Assembly: GCA_025463925.1 (NCBI GenBank)
Contig: JAODBK010000101.1
Span: 1 to 60,060, forward strand
Length of the DNA stretch: 60,060 nt
Source of the DNA: Acidimicrobiales bacterium
GTDB lineage: Bacteria > Actinomycetota > Acidimicrobiia > Acidimicrobiales > AC-14
Direction: 5' to 3'
A program made the translations under genes and the position numbers. Numbering within the stretch: the stretch's first letter is position 1; each line of letters opens with the position of its first letter. The notes beneath the pieces are model-generated. The model saw only the letters and a program-made list of their open reading frames with translations. It searched no databases and had not been told where the DNA came from. Shown here in pieces: positions 51,307 through 59,730 of this stretch.

Positions 51307-51347
51307 ACCGCTGGTCGACGGCGACGGCGAGCATCGACGGTCCCCGA

Positions 51348-51876
51348 TCACCGGAGCGCTTCGGCCAACTGGCGGTAGACCGGCGTCGGATCTTCGACGT
51401 CGGGCCCCAGGACCTGGATGGCGATGTGGTCGGCTCCGGCGTCGAGGTGAGCGCACAAGCCGGCGGCGACGTCGCGAACGGGGCCATGGAGCACCAGGGC
51501 ACGCGGCGTCGAGGGCGTCGAGGTAGGCCACCATCGTGTCGTAGGGCTGCCGGTAGGTGGCGATGGATTCGGGATGACCGATGCCAACTCCGAGGAGGAA
51601 GCGCCCTGGGTGGCGCGCCGCGATTCGGTGGTAGGCGTCGGCGACCACGTCCGCGTCGTTGGTCCACATGTTGACGATGGCGGTGGCCACCATGATCGAC
51701 GCGGTGGCGTCGAGGGCGCGCTCGACAAGGCGGAGGTCTCCGAGGGCGGCCGAGCCGAACCCGAGCCACGCGGTGGTGTAGCCCATGGCCTCGGTCTCGA
51801 CGACGAACCGGACTCGGGTGTCGTCGTCGTAGCGCGGGTTGAGCCACGCCCCGAACTTGCCGAGCACCCCGCTCAC
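51348..51876 (-). pseudogene. Decayed LLM-class oxidoreductase gene
   Basis: From GTG 51876 the frame reads GVLGKFGAWLNPRYDDD and on through FLLGVGIGHPESIATYRQPYD to about 51512 (about 121 residues), then loses homology. The reading resumes in another frame from about 51507 (ALVLHGPVRDVAAGLCAHLD, then AGADHIAIQVLGPDVED) to a stop at 51348. An intact family member would have roughly 100 or more further residues between these parts. An internal deletion that also shifted the frame explains this. The GTG overlaps the ATL stop by four bases, so the gene was once part of that operon. Confidence 0.75.
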
Positions 51877-52157
51877 TGGGTCAGCCTGGCTCGGTCGAGA
51901 TCGACCCGGTCGCCGCGCAGGGGGACTCCTTCGCGGCGGAGCCGCTCGAGTTGCTGGGCGCCCAGCGGCGCGCTGCCGTCGGCCCGTACGACTCGATGCC
52001 ACGGCACGTCGTGCATGTGGGCGAGGATCCGGCCGACCGCCCGGGGCGCGGAGGGGTCGATGTCGGCGAAGGTGCGCACGAACCCCGGCGGGATGGCTCG
52101 CACCCGCGCGGCGACGCGCGCCGCACGGCCGGCGGCATTCGGATCAGTGGAGGGCAT
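51873..52157 (-). CDS. Alkyltransferase-like (ATL) DNA-binding protein
   Basis: 94 residues of the MGMT DNA-binding domain alone. RTFADIDPSAPRAVGRI and HDVPWHRVVRADG are recognisable; the active PCHR of O6-alkylguanine methyltransferases is PWHR here, the Trp substitution that defines ATL proteins. ATLs bind alkylated guanine and hand it to nucleotide excision repair rather than removing the alkyl group. Its ATG overlaps the stop of the SnoaL gene (TGATG). Confidence 0.85.
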   Translation of the reverse strand: MPSTDPNAAGRAARVAARVRAIPPGFVRTFADIDPSAPRAVGRILAHMHDVPWHRVVRADGSAPLGAQQLERLRREGVPLRGDRVDLDRARLTQ

Positions 52158-52555
52158 CAGCGATCACCGGTGGGGTCGGTGGCGGCGATCTCGAGCTTGG
52201 CGATCAGCCCGTCGCGCAGGGTGAACCGGTCGGCCAGCTCCGCGGTGCCACCCGGGAAGTCACCGACGAGGCGGGTGAACGCCACGAACCGGTCGGCGCC
52301 GAGGGCATGCCCGCCGAGCACCTCGACGGTGTACTCGTAGGCCGTCGCGGGTCCGTGCCACCACTGGCTGATGGCTTCGGCTCCGATGCGGACGTCTTCG
52401 AAGTCGGCCACCTCGGCGTCATCGGTGAAGCAGGCCAGCACGTCATCGGCGTCAACCGTCCTCGCCGAGCCGGCGAGCCGCAGGTACTCGGTGACCACCG
52501 CGGGCAGCGAGGCAAGTGGGTCCTGTGATCGGCAACTGTCCATGTCGGTCACCAT
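52157..52555 (-). CDS. SnoaL-like protein
   Basis: 132 residues from ATG 52555 behind GGGAGG (4 nt); ATG 52543 is an alternative. NTF2-like fold: VTEYLRLAGSARTVDADDVL, ACFTDDAEVADFEDVRIG, ADRFTLRDGLIAKLEI. Probably binds or isomerises a small molecule; function unknown. First gene of the operon SnoaL-ATL-(decayed LLM), divergent from a MerR regulator whose box-like sequence also occurs in its promoter. Confidence 0.75.
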   Translation of the reverse strand: MVTDMDSCRSQDPLASLPAVVTEYLRLAGSARTVDADDVLACFTDDAEVADFEDVRIGAEAISQWWHGPATAYEYTVEVLGGHALGADRFVAFTRLVGDFPGGTAELADRFTLRDGLIAKLEIAATDPTGDR

Positions 52556-52557
52556 CG

Positions 52558-52582
52558 GGCCTCCCGCTGGGGGAGAGTCAAG
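52558..52582 (-). promoter_or_regulatory. Second MerR-type box, facing the SnoaL/ATL operon
   Basis: Read leftwards, TTGACTCTCCCCCAGCGGGA is a near copy of the left half and centre of the box at 52599-52629 and is an imperfect palindrome. It begins with a consensus-like -35 (TTGACT) and ends against the ribosome site of the SnoaL gene. Control by the divergent MerR is likely but inferred. Confidence 0.5.
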
Positions 52583-52598
52583 AGCAGCTCCGGGGGCC

Positions 52599-52629
52599 TG
52601 GACTCTCCCCTTCGGGGAGGGTCCAGACT
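52599..52629 (+). promoter_or_regulatory. MerR-type promoter with 19-bp spacer
   Basis: TGGACT (-35), exactly 19 bp, then CAGACT (-10); the spacer is filled by the palindrome GGACTCTCCCC-TTC-GGGGAGGGTCC (52600-52624, one mismatch). Over-long 19-bp spacers with a central palindrome are the hallmark of promoters twisted into activity by MerR proteins. The MerR ATG follows 7 nt after the -10, so the transcript is probably leaderless. Confidence 0.8.
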
Positions 52630-52636
52630 GAGGGGC

Positions 52637-53485
52637 ATGGACACCGGATTGACGATCGGTGAGTTCTCCCGGATCACCCACCTAAGCATCAAGACCCTGC
52701 GCCGCTACCACGAGGCCGGCCTGCTCCAACCAGCGCGTGTGGACCGCCAGACCGGATACCGCTACTACATCCTCGACCAGGTGCCGACCGCCCAGGTCAT
52801 CCACCGGTTCCGGGAGCTGGACATGCCGCTGCGCGAGGTCGGCGAGCTGCTCGCCGTCACCGATCCCGACGCCCGGGCTGCGGTCATCGCCCAACATCTC
52901 CAACGCCTCGAGAACCAGCTCGACCAGACCAAGGCGGCGGTGGTCGCGCTACGCCGCCTGCTCGACCCCCAACCGGCGGCGCTGCGAGTCCAGCGCTGGC
53001 GGACCGAAGCCACCACCGTCGCCGCCGTCCGCGGGGTCGTCGATCGCACCCACATACTGCGGTGGTACGCAGAGGCCATGCAGGAACTGGACTCCGTCCT
53101 CGCCGTCGCCGGCGAAGCCCCCACCGGCCCGCCCGGCGGCCTCTACGACAACGAGCTGTTCAGCGACGAGCGAGGCACGATGGTCGTCTACATCCCCGTC
53201 GCCCGACCCCCGCGCTCAGGCGAGGTCGAGCCGTTCGTGATCCCCGCCGCCGAGCTGACCACGACAACCCACGCCGGCCCGCACGACGACATCGACGTCA
53301 CCTACGGGGCGCTCGGAACCTACGTCAAGCAGCAGGCGCTCGAAGTCGCGGGACCGGTCCGGGAGATCTACCGCCTCGGCCCACGCGACACGACGGACAG
53401 CTCGCGATGGCGGACCGAGATCGGTTGGCCGACATTCCAGACGGTGGCTGACCCGGTGGTCAACGCCGGTCAAGCTCCGTCGTAA
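52637..53485 (+). CDS. MerR-family regulator with GyrI-like effector domain (BmrR-type)
   Basis: 282 residues. Winged helix (TIGEFSRITHLSIKTLRRYH, EAGLLQPARVD), a long dimer helix (about 80-115), and a C-terminal GyrI-like small-molecule-binding domain (about 120-275, with FVIPAAELTTTTHAGPHDDI and VREIYRLGP). BmrR-type proteins sense drugs or cationic compounds. Its own promoter is the 19-bp-spacer site immediately upstream. The divergent SnoaL/ATL operon is the probable second target. Confidence 0.9.
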   Translation: MDTGLTIGEFSRITHLSIKTLRRYHEAGLLQPARVDRQTGYRYYILDQVPTAQVIHRFRELDMPLREVGELLAVTDPDARAAVIAQHLQRLENQLDQTKAAVVALRRLLDPQPAALRVQRWRTEATTVAAVRGVVDRTHILRWYAEAMQELDSVLAVAGEAPTGPPGGLYDNELFSDERGTMVVYIPVARPPRSGEVEPFVIPAAELTTTTHAGPHDDIDVTYGALGTYVKQQALEVAGPVREIYRLGPRDTTDSSRWRTEIGWPTFQTVADPVVNAGQAPS

Positions 53486-53529
53486 GGACTTGGTTCGCGC
53501 GGCTTCGTCGATGCCGCCGAGTTCGCTCC

Positions 53530-53689
53530 TCAGTCGTCGATCGCTTCGATGCCTTGCTCCCTGAGGCGTTCGAGGTTGTCCTGCATCGCTTGGAGCACCT
53601 CGGGTGCGTGCCCCTCCCAATCGATGACCTCACCGGTGACGCGCAGTGGCTCCCGAGAGCGGTAGGACCTCCGCGTCGTGCTCCTCCAT
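53530..53689 (-). pseudogene. Frameshifted small protein gene (about 52 residues)
   Basis: From ATG 53689 the frame gives MEEHDAEV, then, after the loss of one base in a CCTACC stretch near 53665, continues YRSREPLRVTGEVIDWEGHA, PEVLQAMQDNLERLREQGIE to TGA at 53530. The 160-nt span equals 53 codons plus one base. Without the shift the first frame stops after 19 residues and the second has no start. It lies 15 nt behind a RibD_C gene. It is either a recent frameshift or a base error; the protein family is not recognised. Confidence 0.5.
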
Positions 53690-53704
53690 CGTGCCGGCTA
53701 CAAC

Positions 53705-54277
53705 TCACGCCGTCGTTCCCGCCGGCCCAGCGAGAACCGTCGGAACATACTCGAGCAGTTGGATGCGACTGTCGAATGTGCGGCTGCTGATCATGTCGAG
53801 CGCAACATCGGGATAGCCGTCGTAGATCCGGTCTTGGCCGCTGCTTCCGGTGATGACGGGAAAGACGACCACGCGGAAGCGGTCCACGAGACCGGCATTC
53901 AGAAGTGAGCGGCACAGGGTGAGGCTGCCGATGGTGCGCATCGACCTGGGGCCCGTGTCCTTCATCTCGCGCACCGCCTCGACGGGGTCGTGAGCCACGA
54001 GTTGCGTGTTCGCCCAAGAAAGGGGCTCGCGCAACGTGGTCGAGAAGACGACCTTCGACATGCCCGCAAGGGCATCGGTGCCAGGCTCGCCCTCGGCGGC
54101 GTATCCCGACATGACGCGGTACGTGGTTGCGCCCATCAGGACCGTGTAGCCCGCCTCGGGCTGCTCGCCCAACCACGCGAGGTACTCGGGTCCTTCGAGC
54201 CCCCACCAGCCCGGCCAGCCGTCGGCTGCCCCGTAGCCATCGAGCGTCGTGATGAAGTCGACGAGCAGTTCTGGCAT
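53705..54277 (-). CDS. RibD C-terminal / dihydrofolate-reductase-like protein
   Basis: 190 residues from ATG 54277 with AAAGGA 7 nt upstream. MPELLVDFITTLDGYGAADG, TVLMGATTYRVMSGYA, SKVVFSTTL and SMRTIGSLTLCRSLLNAG follow the same fold as the gene at 50283. The two are paralogues only in the broad sense. Substrate unknown; likely an NADPH-using reductase. Confidence 0.85.
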   Translation of the reverse strand: MPELLVDFITTLDGYGAADGWPGWWGLEGPEYLAWLGEQPEAGYTVLMGATTYRVMSGYAAEGEPGTDALAGMSKVVFSTTLREPLSWANTQLVAHDPVEAVREMKDTGPRSMRTIGSLTLCRSLLNAGLVDRFRVVVFPVITGSSGQDRIYDGYPDVALDMISSRTFDSRIQLLEYVPTVLAGPAGTTA

Positions 54278-54381
54278 CGTCGGGTCCTTTCGCTGGGATC
54301 TCAGGCAGTGGCTCCCGCCTTCGCTACCACGGAGGGAGGAACGACAGTGCAGGGGCATCGCTTGTCAGGGCAGGCCCACCG

Positions 54382-54855
54382 CTACGCGACGAGGTCGGAC
54401 AGGTGCTGCAGCGAGTTGTCGAGGTGGTCCTGCCCGAACGGCGGGAACTGGAGGTACTCGCGCACCTGGGGCGGGACCGCCGACCAGTCGTACGTCAGCC
54501 TCACCGTCGTCCGGGACGGGCCGGTCGCCTCGAGGTCGTAGCGCCAGATCCAGCCGCCGAAGCTGAGCTCCCCGGTCTCGGACGACTCGGTCCCGGGCTT
54601 CCAGGCGATGGCCCGCGGTTCGTCGAACACCTCAACCAGGTTGGCCATCTTGTAGTCCTTGTCCGGGTGGTTCGGGTGGTACATCGCCATCCGGAACACC
54701 TGGCCGGCGGCGGTGATGCGATCGCTGTCCAGGGACTCGCGCACCCAGCCAGTGCCGTCGATGTCGGCGTGGGCCGACGGGTCGGCCAGCACCGCGAACA
54801 CCGCCTCCGGGGCGGCCTCGATCGTCGTGGACGCGGTCACGCGCTCGGTTTCCAT
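54382..54855 (-). CDS. SRPBCC / polyketide-cyclase-like protein
   Basis: 157 residues from ATG 54855; ATG 54888 is in frame but precedes the family sequence. Helix-grip fold: TERVTASTTIEAAPEAVFAV, LADPSAHADIDGTGWV, GGWIWRYDLEATGPSRTTVR and a long C-terminal helix. These proteins bind hydrophobic ligands. It is divergent from the LuxR gene across 206 bp in which I see no gene. Confidence 0.8.
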   Translation of the reverse strand: METERVTASTTIEAAPEAVFAVLADPSAHADIDGTGWVRESLDSDRITAAGQVFRMAMYHPNHPDKDYKMANLVEVFDEPRAIAWKPGTESSETGELSFGGWIWRYDLEATGPSRTTVRLTYDWSAVPPQVREYLQFPPFGQDHLDNSLQHLSDLVA

Positions 54856-55061
54856 ACCAGTGAGACGGGTCGCCGGGCCGGAACTCATCGCCGCACGGGA
54901 CAAACTGTGTACGTGAATGACGGTCTCGGGGTCGCGCTTGCTGGTGTTGGGCCGCGCCTGCGCGCCATGCGTCAGCACCGTGACATCACGCTCGACGCGC
55001 CTCGGACCGGTGACCCGCGCGTTCACCTCCGGGCTGCGCCGCCGCGCAAGAACGGCAGCCG

Positions 55062-57767
55062 ATGAGCACTCCGGGAGAGCCGTTGCCGGACGCACCCCTG
55101 CTCGAGACGAAGCTGCACGCGCCACGCCGCCGCAGTGTCGTCCCGCGCCCACGCGTGGCTGCGCGTCTGCAGCAGGCGGACGCCCCGCCGCTCACCCTGG
55201 TGTCAGCTCCCGCCGGGTTCGGGAAGACGACGCTGTTGGCGGAGTGGACAGCTTCTGCGTCACACGATGAGGTCGCGACCGCCTGGCTCTCCCTCGACGC
55301 CGGCGACAACGACCCAGCTGTCTTCTGGTCCTACGTCATCGCCGCGCTGCGCACGGCGGTTCCCGAGGCAGGCGCAACCGCGTTGCCGCTGTTGCGGTCA
55401 GCGCAGTCCCCGATCGACACCGTCGTGACCGCCTTGCTCCACGACCTCAGCCGCCTCTCCATCGAGGTGGTCCTGGTCCTCGACGACTACCACGTCATCG
55501 AGTCGCACGATCTTCACGAAGCGGTCGCGTTCTTCCTCGACCACCTTCCCCCGCATGTTCACCTGGTCCTGGGGAGCCGAGCCGACCCACCGTTCGCCCT
55601 CGGCCGAATGCGAGCGCGCGGCGACTTGCTGGAGATCCGCGCCGCCGACCTCCGCTTCACGGCCGACGAGACGGCGACCTACCTGAATCAGACGATGGGT
55701 CTCGACATCACGCCCAGCGACATCGCAGTGCTCGATGCGCGCACTGAGGGTTGGATCGCCGCGCTCCAGCTCGCGGCGCTGTCGATGCGGGACCGCTCGG
55801 ATGTGTCCGGCTTCATCGCCGGCTTCGCCGGCGACGATCGGTTCATCGTCGACTACCTCGCCGACGAGGTCCTTCAACGGCAGACCGACGACATTCGCTC
55901 GTTCCTGCTGGAGACCTCGATCCTCAGCCGCCTCACCGGGCCGCTGTGTCGAGCGGTGACCGGTCAGGCGGACAGCAAGGCGACCCTCGAGTTGCTTGAA
56001 CGATCGAACCTCTTCCTCGTTCCGCTCGATGACCGCAGGACGTGGTACCGGTACCACCAGCTCTTCGCCGACGTGCTCCGGGCCCGACTCCTCGACGAAG
56101 CCCCCGATTCGGTCGGTGGCCTGCATCGGCGAGCGAGTGACTGGTACGCCGAGAACGGTGATCGAGCGGAAGCGATCGGGCACGCGTTCGCCGCCGAGGA
56201 CGTCCACCGCGCCGCCGAGCTCATCGAGCTCGCCGTCCCGTGGATCCGCCGGACCCGGCAGGAGGCCACGATGCGGACGTGGCTCGACGCGCTCCCCGAC
56301 GACATGTTCCCGCCGCGACCGGTGCTGACGATCGCGAGGGTCGGCGCCTTGATGGGGGCGGGCGAGACCGCAGGTGTCGAGCTGCTTCTGCGGAGCGTCG
56401 AGCGTTGGATCGAGCCGTCGCAGCACGCGGGGGCATCGGGGGCGCCCATCGTGGTCGATCGCGACGAGTTCGCCCGGCTTCGTCCGCAGGTGGCGATGTA
56501 CCGCGCCGGCCTTGCCCTCCTGGCCGGCGATGTCACCGCCACGATCGCCCACGCCGAGCGAGTCCTGGACCTGAGCGGACCCGCGGATCACTTCGGTCGA
56601 GGCGCAGCCTCCGCCCTCACCGGCCTCGCGTACTGGAGCACCGGGAATCTCGATGCGGCCCGCCGCCGGTACGCGGAAGCAGTTGCGTGCTTCGTCGACG
56701 CCGACTTCGTCCCCGACGTCCTCGGTTGCTCCCTCGCCCTCGGCGACATCCAAACCGCGCAAGGACGTCTCAGCGACGCGGTGCGGACGTTCGAGACAGG
56801 GCTGAAGCACGCGGCGCCCTACGGCGCGTTGCGGGGCACGGCCGACATGCACGTCGGTCTCGGCGAGGTGCTCATCGAGCGAAATGAGCTCGGAGCCGCG
56901 ATCGCCCATCTCGACCTGAGCGACCAGCTCGGGGGACAAGCCGGGTCACCGCAGAAGGCCCATCGCCGACTGGTCGCTCTCGCTCGCATCCGCCAAGCAG
57001 AGGGAGATCTCGCAACGGCGCTCGATCTGCTCGATGACGCCGAACGCGCCTACAACACCGACTACTCGCCCGCCGTCCGGCCCATCCCGGCGCTCAAGGC
57101 GCGGGTCCGCCTGGCCGGCGGCGACGTCGACGCCGCCCTCCGCTGGGCCGCCGACCACCGTCTCAGCGGTGACGACGAGCTCACGTACATCCACGAGTTC
57201 GAGCACATCACCCTCGCCCGCACGCTGCTCGCCCACGCCAAGGATCGCGGCGACGCGACTGCGCTCGGCGAGGCGACCGCGCTCTTGGACAGACTGCTCG
57301 CTGCTGCGGAGGAAGGCGACCGCGCCGGCAGCGTCATCGAGATCCTCGTGCTTCTTGCCCACGCCCATCACGCCCGCGGCGACCTGCCGGCCGCGACGTC
57401 AACGCTCGCGCGGGCAGTCGACCGCGCCGAGCCCGAGGGCTACGTGCGCGTCCTCGTCGACACCGAACCGTTGATCGTGCCGCTGCTCCGCACGCTCCCG
57501 CACGGCAATCAGCACCTGCGGCGAATTCTTGCGGCCGCCAACCCGTCCGGACCGACGCGCGCGTCGACCGCCCTCGTCGACGAGCTGAGCAGCCGCGAAC
57601 TCGACGTCCTTCGCCTGCTGCGAAGCGACCTCAGCGGACCCGACATCGCCCGCGAACTGCTGGTGTCGTTGAACACCCTGCGGACCCACACCAAGAACAT
57701 CTACGCCAAGCTCGGCGCCACCAGCCGGCGCGATGCCGTGCGTCGCGCCGGCGAACTCGGCTTGTGA
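55062..57767 (+). CDS. Large MalT-type LuxR-family transcriptional activator
   Basis: 901 residues of the signal-transduction ATPase class. Walker A APAGFGKTT (about 50-58), Walker B VVLVLDDYHVIESHDLHEA, an ARHGxxR-like sensor region, a helical-repeat (TPR-like) sensor domain from about 330 to 820, and a C-terminal LuxR HTH (about 835-898, LSSRELDVLRLL, SLNTLRTHTKNIYAKLGATS). Such proteins bind ATP and an inducer, oligomerise and activate transcription. The perfect palindrome 50 bp after its stop, placed at an activating distance from the next gene, is its likely target. Confidence 0.9.
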   Translation: MSTPGEPLPDAPLLETKLHAPRRRSVVPRPRVAARLQQADAPPLTLVSAPAGFGKTTLLAEWTASASHDEVATAWLSLDAGDNDPAVFWSYVIAALRTAVPEAGATALPLLRSAQSPIDTVVTALLHDLSRLSIEVVLVLDDYHVIESHDLHEAVAFFLDHLPPHVHLVLGSRADPPFALGRMRARGDLLEIRAADLRFTADETATYLNQTMGLDITPSDIAVLDARTEGWIAALQLAALSMRDRSDVSGFIAGFAGDDRFIVDYLADEVLQRQTDDIRSFLLETSILSRLTGPLCRAVTGQADSKATLELLERSNLFLVPLDDRRTWYRYHQLFADVLRARLLDEAPDSVGGLHRRASDWYAENGDRAEAIGHAFAAEDVHRAAELIELAVPWIRRTRQEATMRTWLDALPDDMFPPRPVLTIARVGALMGAGETAGVELLLRSVERWIEPSQHAGASGAPIVVDRDEFARLRPQVAMYRAGLALLAGDVTATIAHAERVLDLSGPADHFGRGAASALTGLAYWSTGNLDAARRRYAEAVACFVDADFVPDVLGCSLALGDIQTAQGRLSDAVRTFETGLKHAAPYGALRGTADMHVGLGEVLIERNELGAAIAHLDLSDQLGGQAGSPQKAHRRLVALARIRQAEGDLATALDLLDDAERAYNTDYSPAVRPIPALKARVRLAGGDVDAALRWAADHRLSGDDELTYIHEFEHITLARTLLAHAKDRGDATALGEATALLDRLLAAAEEGDRAGSVIEILVLLAHAHHARGDLPAATSTLARAVDRAEPEGYVRVLVDTEPLIVPLLRTLPHGNQHLRRILAAANPSGPTRASTALVDELSSRELDVLRLLRSDLSGPDIARELLVSLNTLRTHTKNIYAKLGATSRRDAVRRAGELGL

Positions 57768-57804
57768 GACCCAGCCGCCTCGGGCGAAGAGCGGTCGCCG
57801 GCGA

Positions 57805-57850
57805 ATCACCACCCACAATCACCACATGTGGTGATCACAAGTCACCACAT
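57805..57850 (+). promoter_or_regulatory. Operator array with perfect 18-bp palindrome
   Basis: ATCACCACATGTGGTGAT (57818-57835) is a perfect palindrome. Additional half-sites flank it: ATCACCAC (57805-57812) and GTCACCACAT (57841-57850). Its centre is 43.5 bp before the GTG at 57870, which, if that transcript is leaderless (CACTGT 6 nt before), is the classic position for LuxR-type activators. Binding by the upstream LuxR protein is inferred. Confidence 0.65.
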
Positions 57851-57869
57851 CCGGGCGCACTGTCGGGTC

Positions 57870-58193
57870 GTGACCAGCCACGACCACAGCATCGACTCAA
57901 CCAGTGCCCGGCCGGCCGCTGATCACACCGACGTCCCGCACTACGAAATCCGCGTCAAGGGACATCTCGGGCCCCGGTGGGCGGCCTGGTTCGACGGACT
58001 GAGCCTCACCACCGAAGAGGACGGCACCACCGTCATCTCCGGGCCCGTGGTCGACCAGGCGGCATTGCACGGCTTGCTCCACAAGCTCCGCGACGTCGGC
58101 ATCCCACTCGTGTCGCTCATCCAGCTCCCGACCGACGCGCCAGCTGATCCAACCGTTGCGCCACCCGCGCCCGAAACCCCGGAAGGGAACTGA
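57870..58193 (+). CDS. Small protein of an actinobacterial family often next to LuxR/DUF4386 genes
   Basis: 107 residues from GTG 57870; an upstream GTG at 57828 is in frame but lies in the operator. A folded part YEIRVKGHLGPRWAAWFDGL, then TVISGPVVDQAALHGLLHKL and GIPLVSLIQL gives a small alpha/beta domain, with a Pro-rich tail. No enzyme motif. First gene of a probable operon with two membrane proteins. Confidence 0.65.
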   Translation: MTSHDHSIDSTSARPAADHTDVPHYEIRVKGHLGPRWAAWFDGLSLTTEEDGTTVISGPVVDQAALHGLLHKLRDVGIPLVSLIQLPTDAPADPTVAPPAPETPEGN

Positions 58194-58194
58194 C

Positions 58195-58956
58195 ATGAAA
58201 ACCACCACCCGCTCCAAGGTCCCCATGGACCCGATGAGGAAGACCGCACTGATCGCCGGCATCTTCTATCTCGTCACCTTCGTGTCGATCCCGACGCTCG
58301 CGCTCTACCACGGGCCGCTGAACAACCATCAGTTCGTCCTCCACGCCGGCAGCAACGCCGGTCTGCTCTGGGGCGCCTTCCTCGAACTCGTCGTCGCCTT
58401 GGCCGGCATCGGCACGGCCGTCACCCTGTTCCCGGTCGTGAAGCGGCAGAACGAGGCGGTCGCGCTGGGGTTCGTGACGACCCGCCTGATCGAAGGCGCC
58501 ATGATCTTCGTCGGCGTCCTCAGCATCCTGTCGATCGTCGCCCTGCGCCACGACATGGCCGGTGCCTCTGGAGCGAACGCCGCCGCGCTCGTCACCACCG
58601 CTACCGCCCTTGCCGCCGTCTACAAGTGGACGATGCTGCTCGGACAGACCCTCATGCCGGCCCTCAACGCACTGTTGCTCGGCACCTTGCTGTACCGGTC
58701 CCGACTCGTGCCCCGCATCCTTCCGACGCTCGGCCTCGTCGGAGCCCCCATCCTCATCACCTCGGTCATCGTCGGGTTGTTCCGCATCGACCATCCGATC
58801 ACCGTGCTGGCGGGGATCGGCACGCTCCCCATCGCCGTCTGGGAGTTCTCCCTCGGCGTCTGGCTCGTCGTCAAGGGCTTCAATTCGTCGCCCGCCATCT
58901 CGACGCCCGACCGTTCAGCCGACATCCAATCCGAGCTCGAGCCCGCGTTCGTCTAG
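58195..58956 (+). CDS. DUF4386-family membrane protein
   Basis: 253 residues, about six membrane helices. RKTALIAGIFYLVTFVSIPT, the GSNAGLLWGAFLELVVALAG segment and RLIEGAMIFVGVLSILSIVA are typical of the DUF4386 family. Function unknown. It starts 1 nt after the previous stop with GGAAGG upstream; likely co-expressed with its neighbours under LuxR control. Confidence 0.8.
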   Translation: MKTTTRSKVPMDPMRKTALIAGIFYLVTFVSIPTLALYHGPLNNHQFVLHAGSNAGLLWGAFLELVVALAGIGTAVTLFPVVKRQNEAVALGFVTTRLIEGAMIFVGVLSILSIVALRHDMAGASGANAAALVTTATALAAVYKWTMLLGQTLMPALNALLLGTLLYRSRLVPRILPTLGLVGAPILITSVIVGLFRIDHPITVLAGIGTLPIAVWEFSLGVWLVVKGFNSSPAISTPDRSADIQSELEPAFV

Positions 58957-59024
58957 TCCAGAGCGGCGCCTCGTTCGAACCACCGCCACCCACACCACGT
59001 CATCCATACAAGGAGCAAGCAACC

Positions 59025-59621
59025 ATGGCTACCGCCGCCCTCTACGCCGCAACCGTCAACCTCGAAGGCGACCGGGAGATCGCCCGGTGGCGACCGGTCG
59101 TCCAGTGGATCCTCGCCGTCCCGCATCTCGTCGTCGTCAACGCCCTCAGCACGCTGCGGGGAATCCTCAGCCTGATCAGCGCGGTGGCAGTCGTGTTCAC
59201 CGGCCGCAACCCACGCCCGCTGTTCGACGCCATCACCATGACGTACCGCTACGAGTGGCGAGCGCTGAGCTACGCCGCCTTCCTCACCGACGAGTACCCG
59301 CCGTTCGAGTTCATGCCCGCCGCCGCCGACGACGGACACCACAAGGACACCGGGCTCACCATCGCCTACCCCGAGCACCTCAATCGCTGGAAGCCGCTCT
59401 ACAAGTGGGTGCTCGCCATCCCGCACTACGTCGTGTGCCTGGCGCTCGCGCTCGCCAGCGTCGTCACGATGCTGTGGAGCGGCGCCGCGGTCGTCGTGAC
59501 CGGGACGTACCCCGCGCGCAGCCAGCGGTTCCTCGTCGGCGCCTACCGGTACGGCCTCCGCGTCCAGGCCTATGTCGGCCCGCTCACCGACCAGTACCCG
59601 CCCTTCCGACTCGCGGCCTGA
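59025..59621 (+). CDS. DUF4389-family membrane protein
   Basis: 198 residues built from two similar halves, each with RW-P-x-(V/L)-x-W-(I/V)-LA-(V/I)-PH and a long hydrophobic pair of helices (RPVVQWILAVPHLVVVNALS; KPLYKWVLAIPHYVVCLALA) followed by a Tyr-rich loop (TDEYPPFEF; TDQYPPFRL). This is the DUF4389 duplication. Function unknown. AAGGAG stands 9 nt before the ATG. A strong hairpin 19 nt after the stop ends the operon. Confidence 0.85.
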   Translation: MATAALYAATVNLEGDREIARWRPVVQWILAVPHLVVVNALSTLRGILSLISAVAVVFTGRNPRPLFDAITMTYRYEWRALSYAAFLTDEYPPFEFMPAAADDGHHKDTGLTIAYPEHLNRWKPLYKWVLAIPHYVVCLALALASVVTMLWSGAAVVVTGTYPARSQRFLVGAYRYGLRVQAYVGPLTDQYPPFRLAA

Positions 59622-59640
59622 ACGCAACAACTATTCAGCC

Positions 59641-59668
59641 CGAGGCCCGGGGACAACCCCGGGCCTCG
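59641..59668 (+). terminator. Perfect 12-bp hairpin ending the LuxR-controlled operon
   Basis: CGAGGCCCGGGG (59641-59652), loop ACAA, CCCCGGGCCTCG (59657-59668), all twelve pairs perfect. There is no T-tract afterwards, as often in high-GC actinobacteria. Confidence 0.75.
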
Positions 59669-59730
59669 TCCGCGCGGTGTCGGCGGCCAACACGACGGTA
59701 TTCACAGGGAAGCCGCCGGTCAGCAGTGAG

